A stretch of DNA of 64,000 nt from the NCBI RefSeq assembly GCF_020520285.1, contig NZ_CP084742.1, positions 6,435,501 through 6,499,500 on the forward strand, read 5' to 3'. The notes beneath the pieces were generated by a model. That model ran no database searches, had not been told where the DNA came from, and saw only the letters and a list, made by a program, of their open reading frames with translations. Shown one piece after another: positions 31,777-40,160 of the stretch. Numbering within the stretch: position 1 is the first letter of the stretch; every line of letters begins with the position of its first letter. This stretch comes from Pseudomonas sp. L5B5. GTDB lineage: Bacteria > Pseudomonadota > Gammaproteobacteria > Pseudomonadales > Pseudomonadaceae. A program made the translations under genes and the position numbers.

Positions 31777-32097
31777 ATGTTTGAGCACGAACCTCTTTCA
31801 GCGGGATACGCACAACGCGTCATTGACGAGCGCTGCGAGACAGTGCGCCAAAAGATGATCGATGAATGCCCGAGCGAATGGCGAACCTATGTCATTTCGC
31901 GGGTCGCAATTCATCGGCGGCAAGTAGCTAAAGACGCCAGCCAAGGTGGTCAGCGCTACAAGTCTTCCCCAGCCCGCACCCCCAAAACTGGGCGCTACAT
32001 CGCACCGGACCAGTGCCGGGGCAATTCAGGCGTAGCCGCAAGCGCTATCGCCAAGATCCGCGCCGCTCTCAATCCCACAACGGAGGTTCATCAATGA
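31777..32097 (+). CDS. Unrecognised small phage protein, first gene after mor
   Basis: 106 residues; RVIDERCETVRQKMIDECPS and EWRTYVISRVAIHRRQVAKD are helical, and the tail is polar. No family recognised. The first ATG has no good Shine-Dalgarno, and a later ATG (31855) is possible, so the start is uncertain. It overlaps the holin gene by ATGA, which supports the frame. Confidence 0.6.
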   Translation: MFEHEPLSAGYAQRVIDERCETVRQKMIDECPSEWRTYVISRVAIHRRQVAKDASQGGQRYKSSPARTPKTGRYIAPDQCRGNSGVAASAIAKIRAALNPTTEVHQ

Positions 32098-32396
32098 GCC
32101 ATCTTCGCAGCCGCCTGCGTCTTCGGCGGCCCCGTGCACCACGCCTTACCTTCTGGTCGCTCATCACCATCGGCCTACTGGTCGCGCTCTATCTCGTTGC
32201 CCCAACCAAGATCGCGGTTGTTCTCTACAAGGTCGCGTTGGTCACTGGTGGTGGCGTGTTGGGCTACTGGATCGACCGCGCTTTGTTCCCGTATGCCAGG
32301 CCCGATCAGGTCCGAGCAGTGCACCAGCCATGGGCGGGTATCCGCCGCGCCCTGATCGTACTGGCCTGCATCATCGGCCTGACTCTGGGGCTCTGA
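32094..32396 (+). CDS. Putative holin
   Basis: 100 residues with an arginine-rich N-terminus (SHLRSRLRLRRPRAPRL) and three hydrophobic segments (FWSLITIGLLVALYLVAP, VVLYKVALVTGGGVLGYW, ALIVLACIIGLTLGL). The pattern, with IDRALFPYARP between the last two, matches a holin family of Pseudomonas transposable phages. Position directly before the endolysin supports the call. It would permeabilise the inner membrane for lysis. Confidence 0.82.
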   Translation: MSHLRSRLRLRRPRAPRLTFWSLITIGLLVALYLVAPTKIAVVLYKVALVTGGGVLGYWIDRALFPYARPDQVRAVHQPWAGIRRALIVLACIIGLTLGL

Positions 32397-32398
32397 CC

Positions 32399-33037
32399 AT
32401 GGGCAACAACTACCTCACGCCTTTGATACTGCTGTTCATCATCCCGATGGCCGCGATTCTAAGCAGCGTACCCACTGTCCGTGCTGACGTGCCAGCAGAG
32501 GCTCAGCAGTACCGCCGCGAACTGACCCGTATCGCACAAGCCGAGTGGGGGCTCGATGCACCTGTCGCGACATTCGCCGCCCAGGTGCATCAGGAATCGC
32601 GGTGGCGGTTCAATGCTAAGTCTCCCGTGGGCGCTCAAGGGCTGGGGCAGATCATGCCCACCACCGCCTCCTGGCTTGCACAAACTTTCCCGCGCACGCT
32701 GGGCGACGTTGAGCCCTACAACCCCACATGGTCGCTGATGGCTCTGGTTACCTACGACCGATGGCTGGCAAGTCGCATCAAAGGTCGTGACGCCTGTGAA
32801 AAGCACGCGATGGTGTTGGCGTCCTACAACGGCGGCCTAGGCTGGCTGATCCGTGATCGCAAGCTGGCGTCGGCAAAGGGCGCCGACCCGCTGGTTTGGT
32901 TCGGTTCCATCGAGCGGTTCAACGCGGGCCGCTCGGCCGCCGCCTTCAATGAAAACCGGGGTTATCCGCGCCTCATCCTCAAGACCCTTGAAGCCCGATA
33001 TATCGCCGCTGGTTGGGGTGAAGGGGTGTGTTCGTGA
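32399..33037 (+). CDS. Phage endolysin, lytic transglycosylase (SLT domain)
   Basis: 212 residues. An N-terminal hydrophobic segment (LTPLILLFIIPMAAILSSV) may be a signal or signal-anchor. The SLT domain has the catalytic Glu in FAAQVHQESRWRFNAKSPVG, AQGLGQIMPTTASWLA, and MVLASYNGGLGWL. It cleaves peptidoglycan glycan strands. If the N-terminal helix is retained as a signal-anchor, export would not need the holin pore; that is a possibility only. Confidence 0.9.
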   Translation: MGNNYLTPLILLFIIPMAAILSSVPTVRADVPAEAQQYRRELTRIAQAEWGLDAPVATFAAQVHQESRWRFNAKSPVGAQGLGQIMPTTASWLAQTFPRTLGDVEPYNPTWSLMALVTYDRWLASRIKGRDACEKHAMVLASYNGGLGWLIRDRKLASAKGADPLVWFGSIERFNAGRSAAAFNENRGYPRLILKTLEARYIAAGWGEGVCS

Positions 33038-33672
33038 ACGCCATCAAGCCTTTGCTCATCTGGCTCGCTGTCATCGCTGTTGCTGTTGGAGGCCTGACCC
33101 TGACGTACCGCGATGGCTACGACCAGGGTTTCGCCTTGGCGAAAGCTGAGGGTGAGGCAGTGCTGGGCAAGCAGGCTAAAGAGCGTGAGGCGCAGATGCG
33201 CCGCCTCGCTGAGTCCGCCGCTGTTGAGCTGAAGAAGGCCGCAGACGACCTGATCGCTGAGCGGGCCAGAAGCAATCAGCTGGCGGCTGAACTCGGCGCA
33301 AAGCGGGAAGAGCTGCGAGCCGTCACCGACAAACTCAACGGAGAAATTCAACGTGTCACGACCAAATATCGCCGCGCTATCGATGCGCAGCCTGAGCCGC
33401 TACCTCCTGCTGTCTTCACTGCTGGCTTTGTACGCGTGTGGAACAGCGCGCTCTTTGGCACCGCCTCCCCAGTTGCAGTGCCTTCCTCCAGCTCAGCCTC
33501 CAGCCGAACTGATGCGACTGGCACCGGAGCCGGAACCGCTGACGACCTGATCGCGGGAGTGACCCGCGCTGACCTGCTGGCTAACCACGTGCGAAACAGC
33601 GAGGGCTATGCCTTGTGCCGTGCCCAGCTCAAGAAACTGATCGAATGGAATGCAAAAAATGGAAGTAACTGA
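33034..33672 (+). CDS. Rz-like inner-membrane spanin subunit
   Basis: 212 residues: one N-terminal membrane helix (PLLIWLAVIAVAVGGLTL) followed by a long periplasmic coiled-coil rich in Ala, Lys, Glu and Arg (AKEREAQMRRLAESAAVELK). A low-complexity S/T/A/G linker and C-terminal helix follow. This is the Rz topology. The GTG at 33034 overlaps the endolysin stop (GTGA) with GAAGGGG upstream; a GTG at 33028 is the alternative. A second reading frame inside it encodes the Rz1 partner. Confidence 0.82.
   Translation: MNAIKPLLIWLAVIAVAVGGLTLTYRDGYDQGFALAKAEGEAVLGKQAKEREAQMRRLAESAAVELKKAADDLIAERARSNQLAAELGAKREELRAVTDKLNGEIQRVTTKYRRAIDAQPEPLPPAVFTAGFVRVWNSALFGTASPVAVPSSSSASSRTDATGTGAGTADDLIAGVTRADLLANHVRNSEGYALCRAQLKKLIEWNAKNGSN
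33353..33550 (+). CDS. Rz1-like outer-membrane spanin lipoprotein, nested in Rz
   Basis: 65 residues in the +1 frame inside the Rz gene. A short signal ends in the lipobox LLALYAC-G, and the mature part is proline-rich (LAPPPQLQCLPPAQPPAELM), both hallmarks of Rz1. Start is a GTG at 33353; an ATG at 33383 would also give a good lipoprotein signal. With Rz it would fuse inner and outer membranes at the end of lysis. Confidence 0.82.
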   Translation: MSRPNIAALSMRSLSRYLLLSSLLALYACGTARSLAPPPQLQCLPPAQPPAELMRLAPEPEPLTT

Positions 33673-33673
33673 C

Positions 33674-33874
33674 ATGGCCACCGAAGTGGAAGAGGCCTTT
33701 CGTGAGCATGCGCTAGCCGCGCAGCTCGCGCTTGGAGGCAGCTTTCAAGGGATATCGGCAACTCACTGCGAGCACTGTGGTGAAGCAATTCCCGAAGGTC
33801 GTCGACTGGCGCTGCCAGGTGTGGCGCTCTGCGTGCCGTGCAAGGAGCATGTCGAACGGATGGGTGGCCGATGA
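33674..33874 (+). CDS. TraR/DksA-type C4 zinc-finger protein
   Basis: 66 residues. The C-terminal zinc finger is THCEHCGEAIPEGRRLALPG followed by VALCVPCKEHVERMG, i.e. CxxC-x17-CxxC as in TraR/DksA. Phage relatives bind the RNA polymerase secondary channel or are of unknown effect. The ATG at 33674 has GGAAG upstream; an in-frame start at 33650 overlaps Rz. Overlaps the next gene by ATGA. Confidence 0.88.
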   Translation: MATEVEEAFREHALAAQLALGGSFQGISATHCEHCGEAIPEGRRLALPGVALCVPCKEHVERMGGR

Positions 33875-34203
33875 GCACTGTCGAGCTGCCGGTCTGGCAG
33901 TTGATCAGCATCGGCGTCGGCCTGGTCGGCGCACTGCTGGCCCTCCTGAAGCTGCTGGTCGCCGCCATCGAGCGCCGCCTCGACCAGCGCTTCGCGCTGA
34001 TGGATGGCCGCTTCGAAGACCTCGCCAAAGACTCCGACCGACTGCGACAGGTCGAGATTGGTCTTGAGAGGCTGCGCGGGGAGATGCCGTTGCACTACGT
34101 GCGCCGGGAAGACTTTGTGCGCAACCAAACCGTCATTGAGGCCAAGCTCGACGCGGTGGCACTCAAGCTTGAAAACGTGCAGCTCCGGGGAGCCCGTCAA
34201 TGA
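33871..34203 (+). CDS. DUF2730 family phage protein (Mu gp25-like)
   Basis: 110 residues: one N-terminal membrane helix (WQLISIGVGLVGALLALLKL), then a coiled-coil (ERRLDQRFALMDGRFEDLAK) and HYVRREDF near the end. This matches DUF2730 proteins found between the lysis and terminase genes of Mu-like phages. Function unknown. ATGA overlaps on both sides. Confidence 0.85.
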   Translation: MSTVELPVWQLISIGVGLVGALLALLKLLVAAIERRLDQRFALMDGRFEDLAKDSDRLRQVEIGLERLRGEMPLHYVRREDFVRNQTVIEAKLDAVALKLENVQLRGARQ

Positions 34204-34508
34204 ATATTGATCCAGCTAAAGTGCGCCGCGAATCGCTGCGCTGGTACATCCTGCTCACTCTCAACACTAGCCGCCCGGTCGACCCGCATGAAGCAGTAGT
34301 GCTGTCCACGGTGCAAGGCATCTATCCCGATGCCACTGCGCTGGAGCTGCGTCGTGAACTGGACTACCTATGCGACCGCTCCCTGGTCACACTCGTGAAG
34401 TCCCCGGCCGGGCCATGGGTTGCCGGTCTCACAGCACTTGGCGTCGATATCGCCGAGTACACCGTCGAATGCCGGGCGGGCATCTCGCGCCCAGAGAAGT
34501 ACTGGTAA
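34200..34508 (+). CDS. Mu gp26-like phage protein
   Basis: 102 residues. RESLRWYILLTLNTSRPVDP at the N-terminus, then ALELRRELDYLCDRSLVTLV and a C-terminal TALGVDIAEYTVECRAGISR give a winged-helix-like layout, as in the small protein that precedes DUF3486 in Mu-like phages. Function unknown; a DNA-binding packaging accessory is plausible. TAATG junction with the next gene. Confidence 0.78.
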   Translation: MNIDPAKVRRESLRWYILLTLNTSRPVDPHEAVVLSTVQGIYPDATALELRRELDYLCDRSLVTLVKSPAGPWVAGLTALGVDIAEYTVECRAGISRPEKYW

Positions 34509-35020
34509 TGCCTCCGCGCAGCAAAGTCGCCGCGCTGCCGGCCGAGGTGAAAACCTGGTTGGATCAGTCGTTGGTCGAATCGAATTTTAGCGGCTACGAG
34601 CTGCTTTCTGCTGAGCTGGAGTCGCGTGGCTATTCCATTGGCAAGAGCGCGCTGCATCGGTACGGGAGTGAGTTCGAGGACAAGCTTGCCGCCCTGAGGA
34701 TGTCCAGCGAACAGGCTAAGGCCGTAGTCCAAGCCGCTCCAGATGATGAGGGCGCGGTCAACGAGGCGTTGATGCGGCTGGTGCAAGAGCACCTGTTCAA
34801 GCTGCTCATGACCTCGGGCGGCAAGATCGATCTGCCCAAGGTTGCCAAGGCCGTTGCAGAGTTGGGCCGGGCGTCTGTCGTGCAGGCGAAGTGGAAGGCT
34901 GAAGTCCGGGCCAAGGCCGAGGACGCGGCGAATCAGGTCGAGAAAATCGCTAAGAAAGGTGGACTCAGCGCCAAGACGGTAGCAGAGATTCGCCGGGAAA
35001 TATTGGGGGTTGCCTCGTGA
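34508..35020 (+). CDS. DUF3486 protein, probable small terminase (Mu gp27-like)
   Basis: 170 residues. The N-terminus PPRSKVAALPAEVKTWLDQS is the DUF3486 signature, with GYELLSAELESRGYSIGKSA as an HTH-like segment and a helical C-terminus. In Mu this protein is the packaging small subunit that recognises the phage end. Start overlaps the previous stop (TAATG). The large subunit follows after an inserted leftward gene. Confidence 0.87.
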   Translation: MPPRSKVAALPAEVKTWLDQSLVESNFSGYELLSAELESRGYSIGKSALHRYGSEFEDKLAALRMSSEQAKAVVQAAPDDEGAVNEALMRLVQEHLFKLLMTSGGKIDLPKVAKAVAELGRASVVQAKWKAEVRAKAEDAANQVEKIAKKGGLSAKTVAEIRREILGVAS

Positions 35021-35022
35021 CT

Positions 35023-35490
35023 CTACCAACGCTGTATACGGCGTGGCATCTGGACTGGAGGTTTGGGCGCCGTCGCAATCGAGGTACTGCATTTAGGACA
35101 GGTTTTTATGCGGGCGCCCTGCAGGGTGACTGCTACGGATTCAGTCTCCAGGCAGTTGGTGCAGAAGAACTGGGTTGGTTCTGCATCGGCCTCGGTCTTC
35201 AGAACGTACGTAGAACCCCCAGTCTGGAAGAGCTTAAGAGTGTACTGCGCCATAACGTCTTTGGACTGATTCGCTTGATCCCTTTCGGTCTCAAGCGTTT
35301 GAATCCGCTGGACCAACTCCATCTGGCTAAGCTGCGCTTCGAGCAGCTTTTGCTGAAGTTCCAGAAGGTTGTTGTTCAGCGCGTAGACGCGCTCGCGGAT
35401 GATTCCCTCGTCGCGAATCGTGAGCAGCGACTGGCCGATATCCTTAATGGTCTTCGCGCTCTCCACTGCACCTGTAAGCCAGTCAATCAT
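35023..35490 (-). CDS. Leftward cargo gene: coiled-coil plus zinc-ribbon protein
   Basis: 155 residues. The N-terminal 85 residues are amphipathic and coiled-coil forming (NNNLLELQQKLLEAQLSQME). A C-terminal zinc ribbon follows with FFCTNCLETES and RIKTCPKCSTS. It has its own Shine-Dalgarno (AGAGGTG, 5 bp before the ATG at 35490) and runs opposite to the late operon, between small and large terminase. That marks it as a moron that could be expressed from the lysogen. I recognise similar unnamed proteins from phages and bacterial accessory DNA but no function. Confidence 0.75.
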   Translation of the reverse strand: MIDWLTGAVESAKTIKDIGQSLLTIRDEGIIRERVYALNNNLLELQQKLLEAQLSQMELVQRIQTLETERDQANQSKDVMAQYTLKLFQTGGSTYVLKTEADAEPTQFFCTNCLETESVAVTLQGARIKTCPKCSTSIATAPKPPVQMPRRIQRW

Positions 35491-35546
35491 TTTGCACCTC
35501 TGCGACATATTGATGATCGCAACAGCCTAGCATTCTGGAGGTGTAC

Positions 35547-37088
35547 GTGAGCAGCTTGTCTATGTTGAGTTCTGCCGGCGTTGCTGCTCCGTCAGTCCTT
35601 CTGGAGTATCAAAAGGATTGGGTCAACATTCGCGCGCCCCTCAAGGTCGCCGAGAAATCGCGCCGGATCGGCCTGACCTGGGCGGAGGCTGCCGACAATG
35701 TGCTTGTGGCTTCCGCAGAAAAGAAGGCCGGGGGGCAGACGGTCTACTACCTGGGTTACAACCAGGACATGACGGTCGAGTACATCCAGGCCTGTGCAAT
35801 GTGGTCGCGCGCCTTCAACTACGCTGCGGGCGAGATCGAGGAGGGTATTTGGCCGGATGAGGACCCGGACAAGCACATCAAGACCTTCACCATCGTGTTC
35901 CCCAGTGGGCACCGTATTGTCGCCCTTACCAGTCGACCGAGTAACCTTCGCGGTCGCCAAGGGGTGGTGGTGATCGATGAGGCCGCGTTTCACCAGGATC
36001 TGGCTGAGCTGCTGAAAGCCGCACTGGCTTTGCTGATCTGGGGTGGTGAGGTGCACGTGATCAGTACCCATGACGGCACTGAGAACGCATTCAACGAGCT
36101 TGTTGAGGACATCCGGGCGGGTAAGCGAAAGGGCGTGGTGTTCCGATGCACGTTCCGTGAGGCTGTCGAAGATGGCCTGTATGACCGGGTGTGCATGCGC
36201 AAAGGTATTCCGTTCGTTGAGTCGGAGCGTGATGCCTGGGTGCAGGATGTCTATGACTTCTACGGCGAAGCAGCCAATGAGGAGCTTGATTGCATCCCGA
36301 GCCAGGGCGGCGGCGCGTACCTTTCGCTGGCCCTGGTCGAGAGCCGTGCAAGTCGAGAATCTCCGGTGCTGCGCCTCAAGTACCCGCAGGGTTACGAGAC
36401 AGCGCCAGAGCATGTGCGCCTGGCTGAGTCGCTGGAGTGGTGCGAGCGAGAGCTGCTGCCGTTGCTGAAGGCCATGCCGACCGACGCACAGAGTTTCTAT
36501 GGGATGGACTTCGCTCGCTCGGGCGACTTGTCGGTCTTCTGGCCGCTGCTCAAGGAGCAGAACCTGCGCAAGCGCTCACCGTTCGTGCTGGAGATGCGGA
36601 ACGTACCGTTCAAGCAGCAAGAGCAGATTCTCTTCTATGTGGTCCGGCGCCTGCCGAACTTCCTCAAGGGCGCGCATGACGCCCGAGGCAACGGCCAGCA
36701 GATCGCCGAGGCTGCTGCTGTGGAGTTCGGATTTAACCGTATTGAGCAGGTCATGCTCACCGAGGGCTGGTATCGGGACAACATGCCGCCATTCAAGGCC
36801 GCGCTTGAGGACGACACCCTTTATGGCATACCTGCCGACAAGGACGTTACAGGAGACGTGCGTGCTTTCCGGGTGGTGAAAGGCGTCGCGCGTATCCCTG
36901 AACAACGAACCACGGAAAAAGGCGGCGACAAGCGCCACGGTGACGCGGGCGTAGCCCTCGTCCTTGCTGACTTCGCCAGTCGGCAGGAGGTAGAAATCTT
37001 TGAATATCACCGCGTCCAGCAATCGACTCAGCATGACCGACAGGTTAAGCATGGGGCGGGTTGGCGCTCAGGAAAAGGCATCTGGTAA
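35547..37088 (+). CDS. Large terminase subunit (Mu gp28-like)
   Basis: 513 residues. The ATPase part has a Walker A-like AEKSRRIGLTWAEA and Walker B VVVIDEAAFHQD, with ISTHDGTENAFNEL as the coupling motif. The nuclease part has the acidic start YGMDFARSGDLSVFW and a late GDKRHGDAGVALVLADF. It drives DNA packaging. A GTG at 35547 with GGAGG 5 bp upstream is the likely start. Ends at TAATG with the portal gene. Confidence 0.93.
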   Translation: MSSLSMLSSAGVAAPSVLLEYQKDWVNIRAPLKVAEKSRRIGLTWAEAADNVLVASAEKKAGGQTVYYLGYNQDMTVEYIQACAMWSRAFNYAAGEIEEGIWPDEDPDKHIKTFTIVFPSGHRIVALTSRPSNLRGRQGVVVIDEAAFHQDLAELLKAALALLIWGGEVHVISTHDGTENAFNELVEDIRAGKRKGVVFRCTFREAVEDGLYDRVCMRKGIPFVESERDAWVQDVYDFYGEAANEELDCIPSQGGGAYLSLALVESRASRESPVLRLKYPQGYETAPEHVRLAESLEWCERELLPLLKAMPTDAQSFYGMDFARSGDLSVFWPLLKEQNLRKRSPFVLEMRNVPFKQQEQILFYVVRRLPNFLKGAHDARGNGQQIAEAAAVEFGFNRIEQVMLTEGWYRDNMPPFKAALEDDTLYGIPADKDVTGDVRAFRVVKGVARIPEQRTTEKGGDKRHGDAGVALVLADFASRQEVEIFEYHRVQQSTQHDRQVKHGAGWRSGKGIW

Positions 37089-38638
37089 TGGCACGTTCAC
37101 CCATCGTCGATCAATACGGCCGAGCCATCGAATACGATCAGCTCTGTGAGGATGTGGCCGCGCCGCGTGTAACCGGTGTGCGCCAGGTTTGGCACCCATC
37201 TGTGGCAGGTGGTCTGACGCCTGAGCGTCTTGCCTCCTTGTTGCAGGCCGCTACTGAAGGAGACGCCCGCGACTACCTGACTCTTGCTGAAGAAATGGAA
37301 GAGCGGGACCTGCACTATGCGTCGGTACTCGGTACGCGCAAGCTTGCCTTGGCAGGACTCAACATCCGAATCGAAGCCGCCACCGATGACGCGGAAGATG
37401 TTCGCCGGGCTGACATCGTGCGCGAGGTCGTTGAGTCGGCTGAATTTGGCGAGGCGCAAACTGACCTCACTGACGCCCTGAGCAAAGGTTACTCAGTAGT
37501 TGAGATCATATGGGACCGCAGCGGTAAGACGTGGGTGCCCGAGCGCTTCGAATTGCGCGACCCAAGGTTCTTTCAGTTCGACCGGGAAACCGGCCAAGAG
37601 CTGCGCCTGCTCGATGAGGCAGACATGCTCAACGGCATCGCGCTGGCTCCCTACAAGTTCATTGTGCATCGTCCGAGGCTGCGCGCTGGCTTGCCGATCC
37701 GTGGTGGTCTGGCGCGCTTAGCGGCGGTCGGCTACATGTGCAAGGCGTGGGTGTGGAAAGACTGGATGGGCTTTGCTGACATCTACGGTATACCGATGCG
37801 CGTGGGTCGCTATGGGCCGAATGCAAGCAAGGAAGACATAGGCGTGCTGATGTCGGCTGTGGCGAACCTTGGAAGCGATGCGGCCGCCGTTATTCCCGAA
37901 TCCATGCGGATCGACTTCACCCAAGCTGCCAACGTCAATGGTGCAGGCGAGTTCTTTAAAGGTCTGGCTGAATGGTGGGACAAGCAAATGTCCAAGGCCA
38001 TTGTCGGCCAGACCATGAGCGCAGACGATGGGGCCAGCCTGGCTCAGGCCAAGGTTCACAACGAGGTTCGCCTGGATCTGCTGGAAGCCGATGCCAAGGC
38101 CGAGTCGAACACGTTGAACCGGATGTTCGTGCGGCCTTTCTGCGACCTGAATTTTGCACCTGGTCGACGCTATCCGAAGTTGATCATTGATGTGCCGAAG
38201 CCTGAAAACCTTGAGCTGCTGATCAAGGCTGTTACGGCGTTCGTCCCATTAGGGTTGCGGGTCGAGCAGTCGGTTATCCGCGACAAGTTTGGCCTGCCTG
38301 AGCCTGCAAAGGACGCAGAGGTTCTCGGGGCTTCGGTTACGCCTGCGGCTCCTGTGGCTACTGCACTCAATCGAGAGGGGGTAGTGGTCCCGGCAGTGGT
38401 GCCGGATATCGTAGACAGCCAGGTCGAGACGCTTGAGGCGGCTGTCGCCGCGCCCATGGATGAGATGGTGGATGCAATGAAGGAGCTGTTGGAATCGGTG
38501 TCCAGTCTTGAGGAGTTTCGCGACCGCCTGATCGAGACTTACCCCTCAATGAGCACGGCCCAGCTCGCCAATGCAATGGCCGATGGGATGATGGCTGCGA
38601 GCTTGGCCGGCCGATACGACGTACTTAGGGGGCTTTAG
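37088..38638 (+). CDS. Portal protein (DUF935, Mu gp29-like)
   Basis: 516 residues. The DUF935 features are visible: LASLLQAATEGDARDYLTLA, SVLGTRKLALAGLNIRIEA, and the late QTMSADDGASLAQAKVHNEV with GRRYPKLIIDVPKPENLELL. It forms the dodecameric ring through which DNA enters the head. The last four bases overlap the convergent small gene. Confidence 0.93.
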   Translation: MARSPIVDQYGRAIEYDQLCEDVAAPRVTGVRQVWHPSVAGGLTPERLASLLQAATEGDARDYLTLAEEMEERDLHYASVLGTRKLALAGLNIRIEAATDDAEDVRRADIVREVVESAEFGEAQTDLTDALSKGYSVVEIIWDRSGKTWVPERFELRDPRFFQFDRETGQELRLLDEADMLNGIALAPYKFIVHRPRLRAGLPIRGGLARLAAVGYMCKAWVWKDWMGFADIYGIPMRVGRYGPNASKEDIGVLMSAVANLGSDAAAVIPESMRIDFTQAANVNGAGEFFKGLAEWWDKQMSKAIVGQTMSADDGASLAQAKVHNEVRLDLLEADAKAESNTLNRMFVRPFCDLNFAPGRRYPKLIIDVPKPENLELLIKAVTAFVPLGLRVEQSVIRDKFGLPEPAKDAEVLGASVTPAAPVATALNREGVVVPAVVPDIVDSQVETLEAAVAAPMDEMVDAMKELLESVSSLEEFRDRLIETYPSMSTAQLANAMADGMMAASLAGRYDVLRGL

Positions 38639-38841
38639 CCGACCTTTCTGGCTTTGCCTTCTGCTTTCAGAAGGTTGAAAGCGGACTTGTTCAAGTCGAA
38701 GGTTGCTGCGCCCACGTAAACAGTTACTGCGTCCAGTTCGGCAACGGAGTAAGTGCCTGCCGGGATAGAGTCCAGGCCTCCGGCAACGTTGCGACATTGG
38801 CAGTCTTCAAATCTATAGAGAACGGATTGAAATCTTCCCAT
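38635..38841 (-). CDS. Leftward small cargo gene, 68 residues, unrecognised
   Basis: A compact protein (GRFQSVLYRFEDCQCRNVAG, then SIPAGTYSVAELDAVTVYVG) with a CxC pair and beta-rich look. The ATG at 38841 has GGAG 6 bp upstream. It is inserted between the portal and F-like genes on the opposite strand and is more AT-rich than both, so it is a moron candidate. No family recognised. Confidence 0.55.
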   Translation of the reverse strand: MGRFQSVLYRFEDCQCRNVAGGLDSIPAGTYSVAELDAVTVYVGAATFDLNKSAFNLLKAEGKARKVG

Positions 38842-38864
38842 CTTGAACTCCGTGAGTGGTGAAA

Positions 38865-40136
38865 ATGGCAGTATCTCATGGCAATTTGCCATTTCAAGAA
38901 CAGATCGACTACTTCAGGGGCAAGACCAATCTGCCCTCCCGGGCCTGGACAGATGCGTACGCTACTGAGCATGACTGGGCTTTCGTCGTGGCTGGGGCAA
39001 CCAAGCGCGATCTGCTGTCCGACATGCGCGGTGCTGTAGAAAAGGCAATCACGACGGGCCGCACCCTGGAACAGTTTAGGACAGACTTCGACACCATCGT
39101 CGCCCAGCACGGCTGGGAGTACAACGGCGGCCGGGCCTGGCGGACGCGCACCATCTTCGAGACGAACCTGCGGCAGTCCTATAACGCAGGCCGTGAGGAA
39201 CAGATGGCTGACCCAGAGCTGCGGAAGAAGCGGCCCTATGGCCTCTACCGCCACGGCGACAGCGCTCGCCCGCGCCCTCAGCACCTGGCGTGGAATGGCA
39301 CGGTTCTGCCGCTCGATGACGCTTGGTGGTCATCGCACAGCCCGCAGAACGGCTGGGGCTGCAAGTGCAAAAAGTTCATGGTCAGCGAGCGAGACGTTGA
39401 GCGTATGGGCCTCAAGGTTGGGCCGGCTCCAGTGATCGAGTACGAAACCCGCATCATCGGCGTCAACAGCCCCAACGGCCCGCGTAGCGTGCGTGTACCA
39501 CTGGGTATCGATCCTGGTTTCGAGCATGCACCGGGTCAGTCGCGCTTGTCCTCAGCCGTGCCGATGCCGCGAGCCCATGACCCGCTGCCTGTGCCTGGTA
39601 ACGCCAATCCGGCGCCGCGAGCTGGGCTGCCAAACCGTCGCCCGCCAGGCCCGCTGCCTACGCCTCGTCCGGTTGCAACCAGTCGGGTCATGCCCGAAGG
39701 GCTGGCAGATGACGAGTATATCGACCGCTTTCTTGGGGAGTTTGGTGCCGCTGCGGACAGTCCTGCTGTGTTCAAGGATAAGGTTGGCGACAGCGTGGTG
39801 GTTGGCCGCGACATGTTCGCTGACGGTGCCATATCCGGCGCGCCAAGGGGCGGTAAGGCGCGTGAGCTGCTGTTGCTGGCTGACGCATTGAAAGAGCCGG
39901 ATGAGGTATGGACCAGGCTCGAATGGCAGCATGAGCAGAATAAGGCCGTAATGCGTCGCCGCTATATCCGCCAGTTCAAGCTTCCCGGTGAAGCGGTGCC
40001 CGCACTGGCGGTGTTTGAGGTGGGAAGCGACGGTTGGAGTGGCATCACCACGCTTGCACCTGCCGCCAGTGATTCCGGTTACCTAGAACAACTTCGCCTC
40101 GGCGTGCGGCTCTATCGCCGCTCGGGCCGCGAGTGA
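38865..40136 (+). CDS. Mu F-like minor head protein fused to a PBECR2-type nuclease-like domain
   Basis: 423 residues. Residues 1-190 are the Mu F head-morphogenesis domain (HDWAFVVAGATKRDLLSDMR, RTIFETNLRQSYNAGREEQM, HSPQNGWGCKCKKFMVSE). A proline-rich linker (residues 225-275) leads to a C-terminal domain: YIDRFLGEFGAAADSPAVFK, LLLLADALKEPDEVWTRLEW, MRRRYIRQFKLPG. This fits the phage Barnase-EndoU-ColicinE5/D-RelE-like nuclease family. Head proteins with such tails may deliver a nuclease with the DNA. Start at the ATG 38865; two GTGs just upstream are in frame. Confidence 0.87.
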   Translation: MAVSHGNLPFQEQIDYFRGKTNLPSRAWTDAYATEHDWAFVVAGATKRDLLSDMRGAVEKAITTGRTLEQFRTDFDTIVAQHGWEYNGGRAWRTRTIFETNLRQSYNAGREEQMADPELRKKRPYGLYRHGDSARPRPQHLAWNGTVLPLDDAWWSSHSPQNGWGCKCKKFMVSERDVERMGLKVGPAPVIEYETRIIGVNSPNGPRSVRVPLGIDPGFEHAPGQSRLSSAVPMPRAHDPLPVPGNANPAPRAGLPNRRPPGPLPTPRPVATSRVMPEGLADDEYIDRFLGEFGAAADSPAVFKDKVGDSVVVGRDMFADGAISGAPRGGKARELLLLADALKEPDEVWTRLEWQHEQNKAVMRRRYIRQFKLPGEAVPALAVFEVGSDGWSGITTLAPAASDSGYLEQLRLGVRLYRRSGRE

Positions 40137-40160
40137 TCAGTACATATAAAGGAGGCATCC

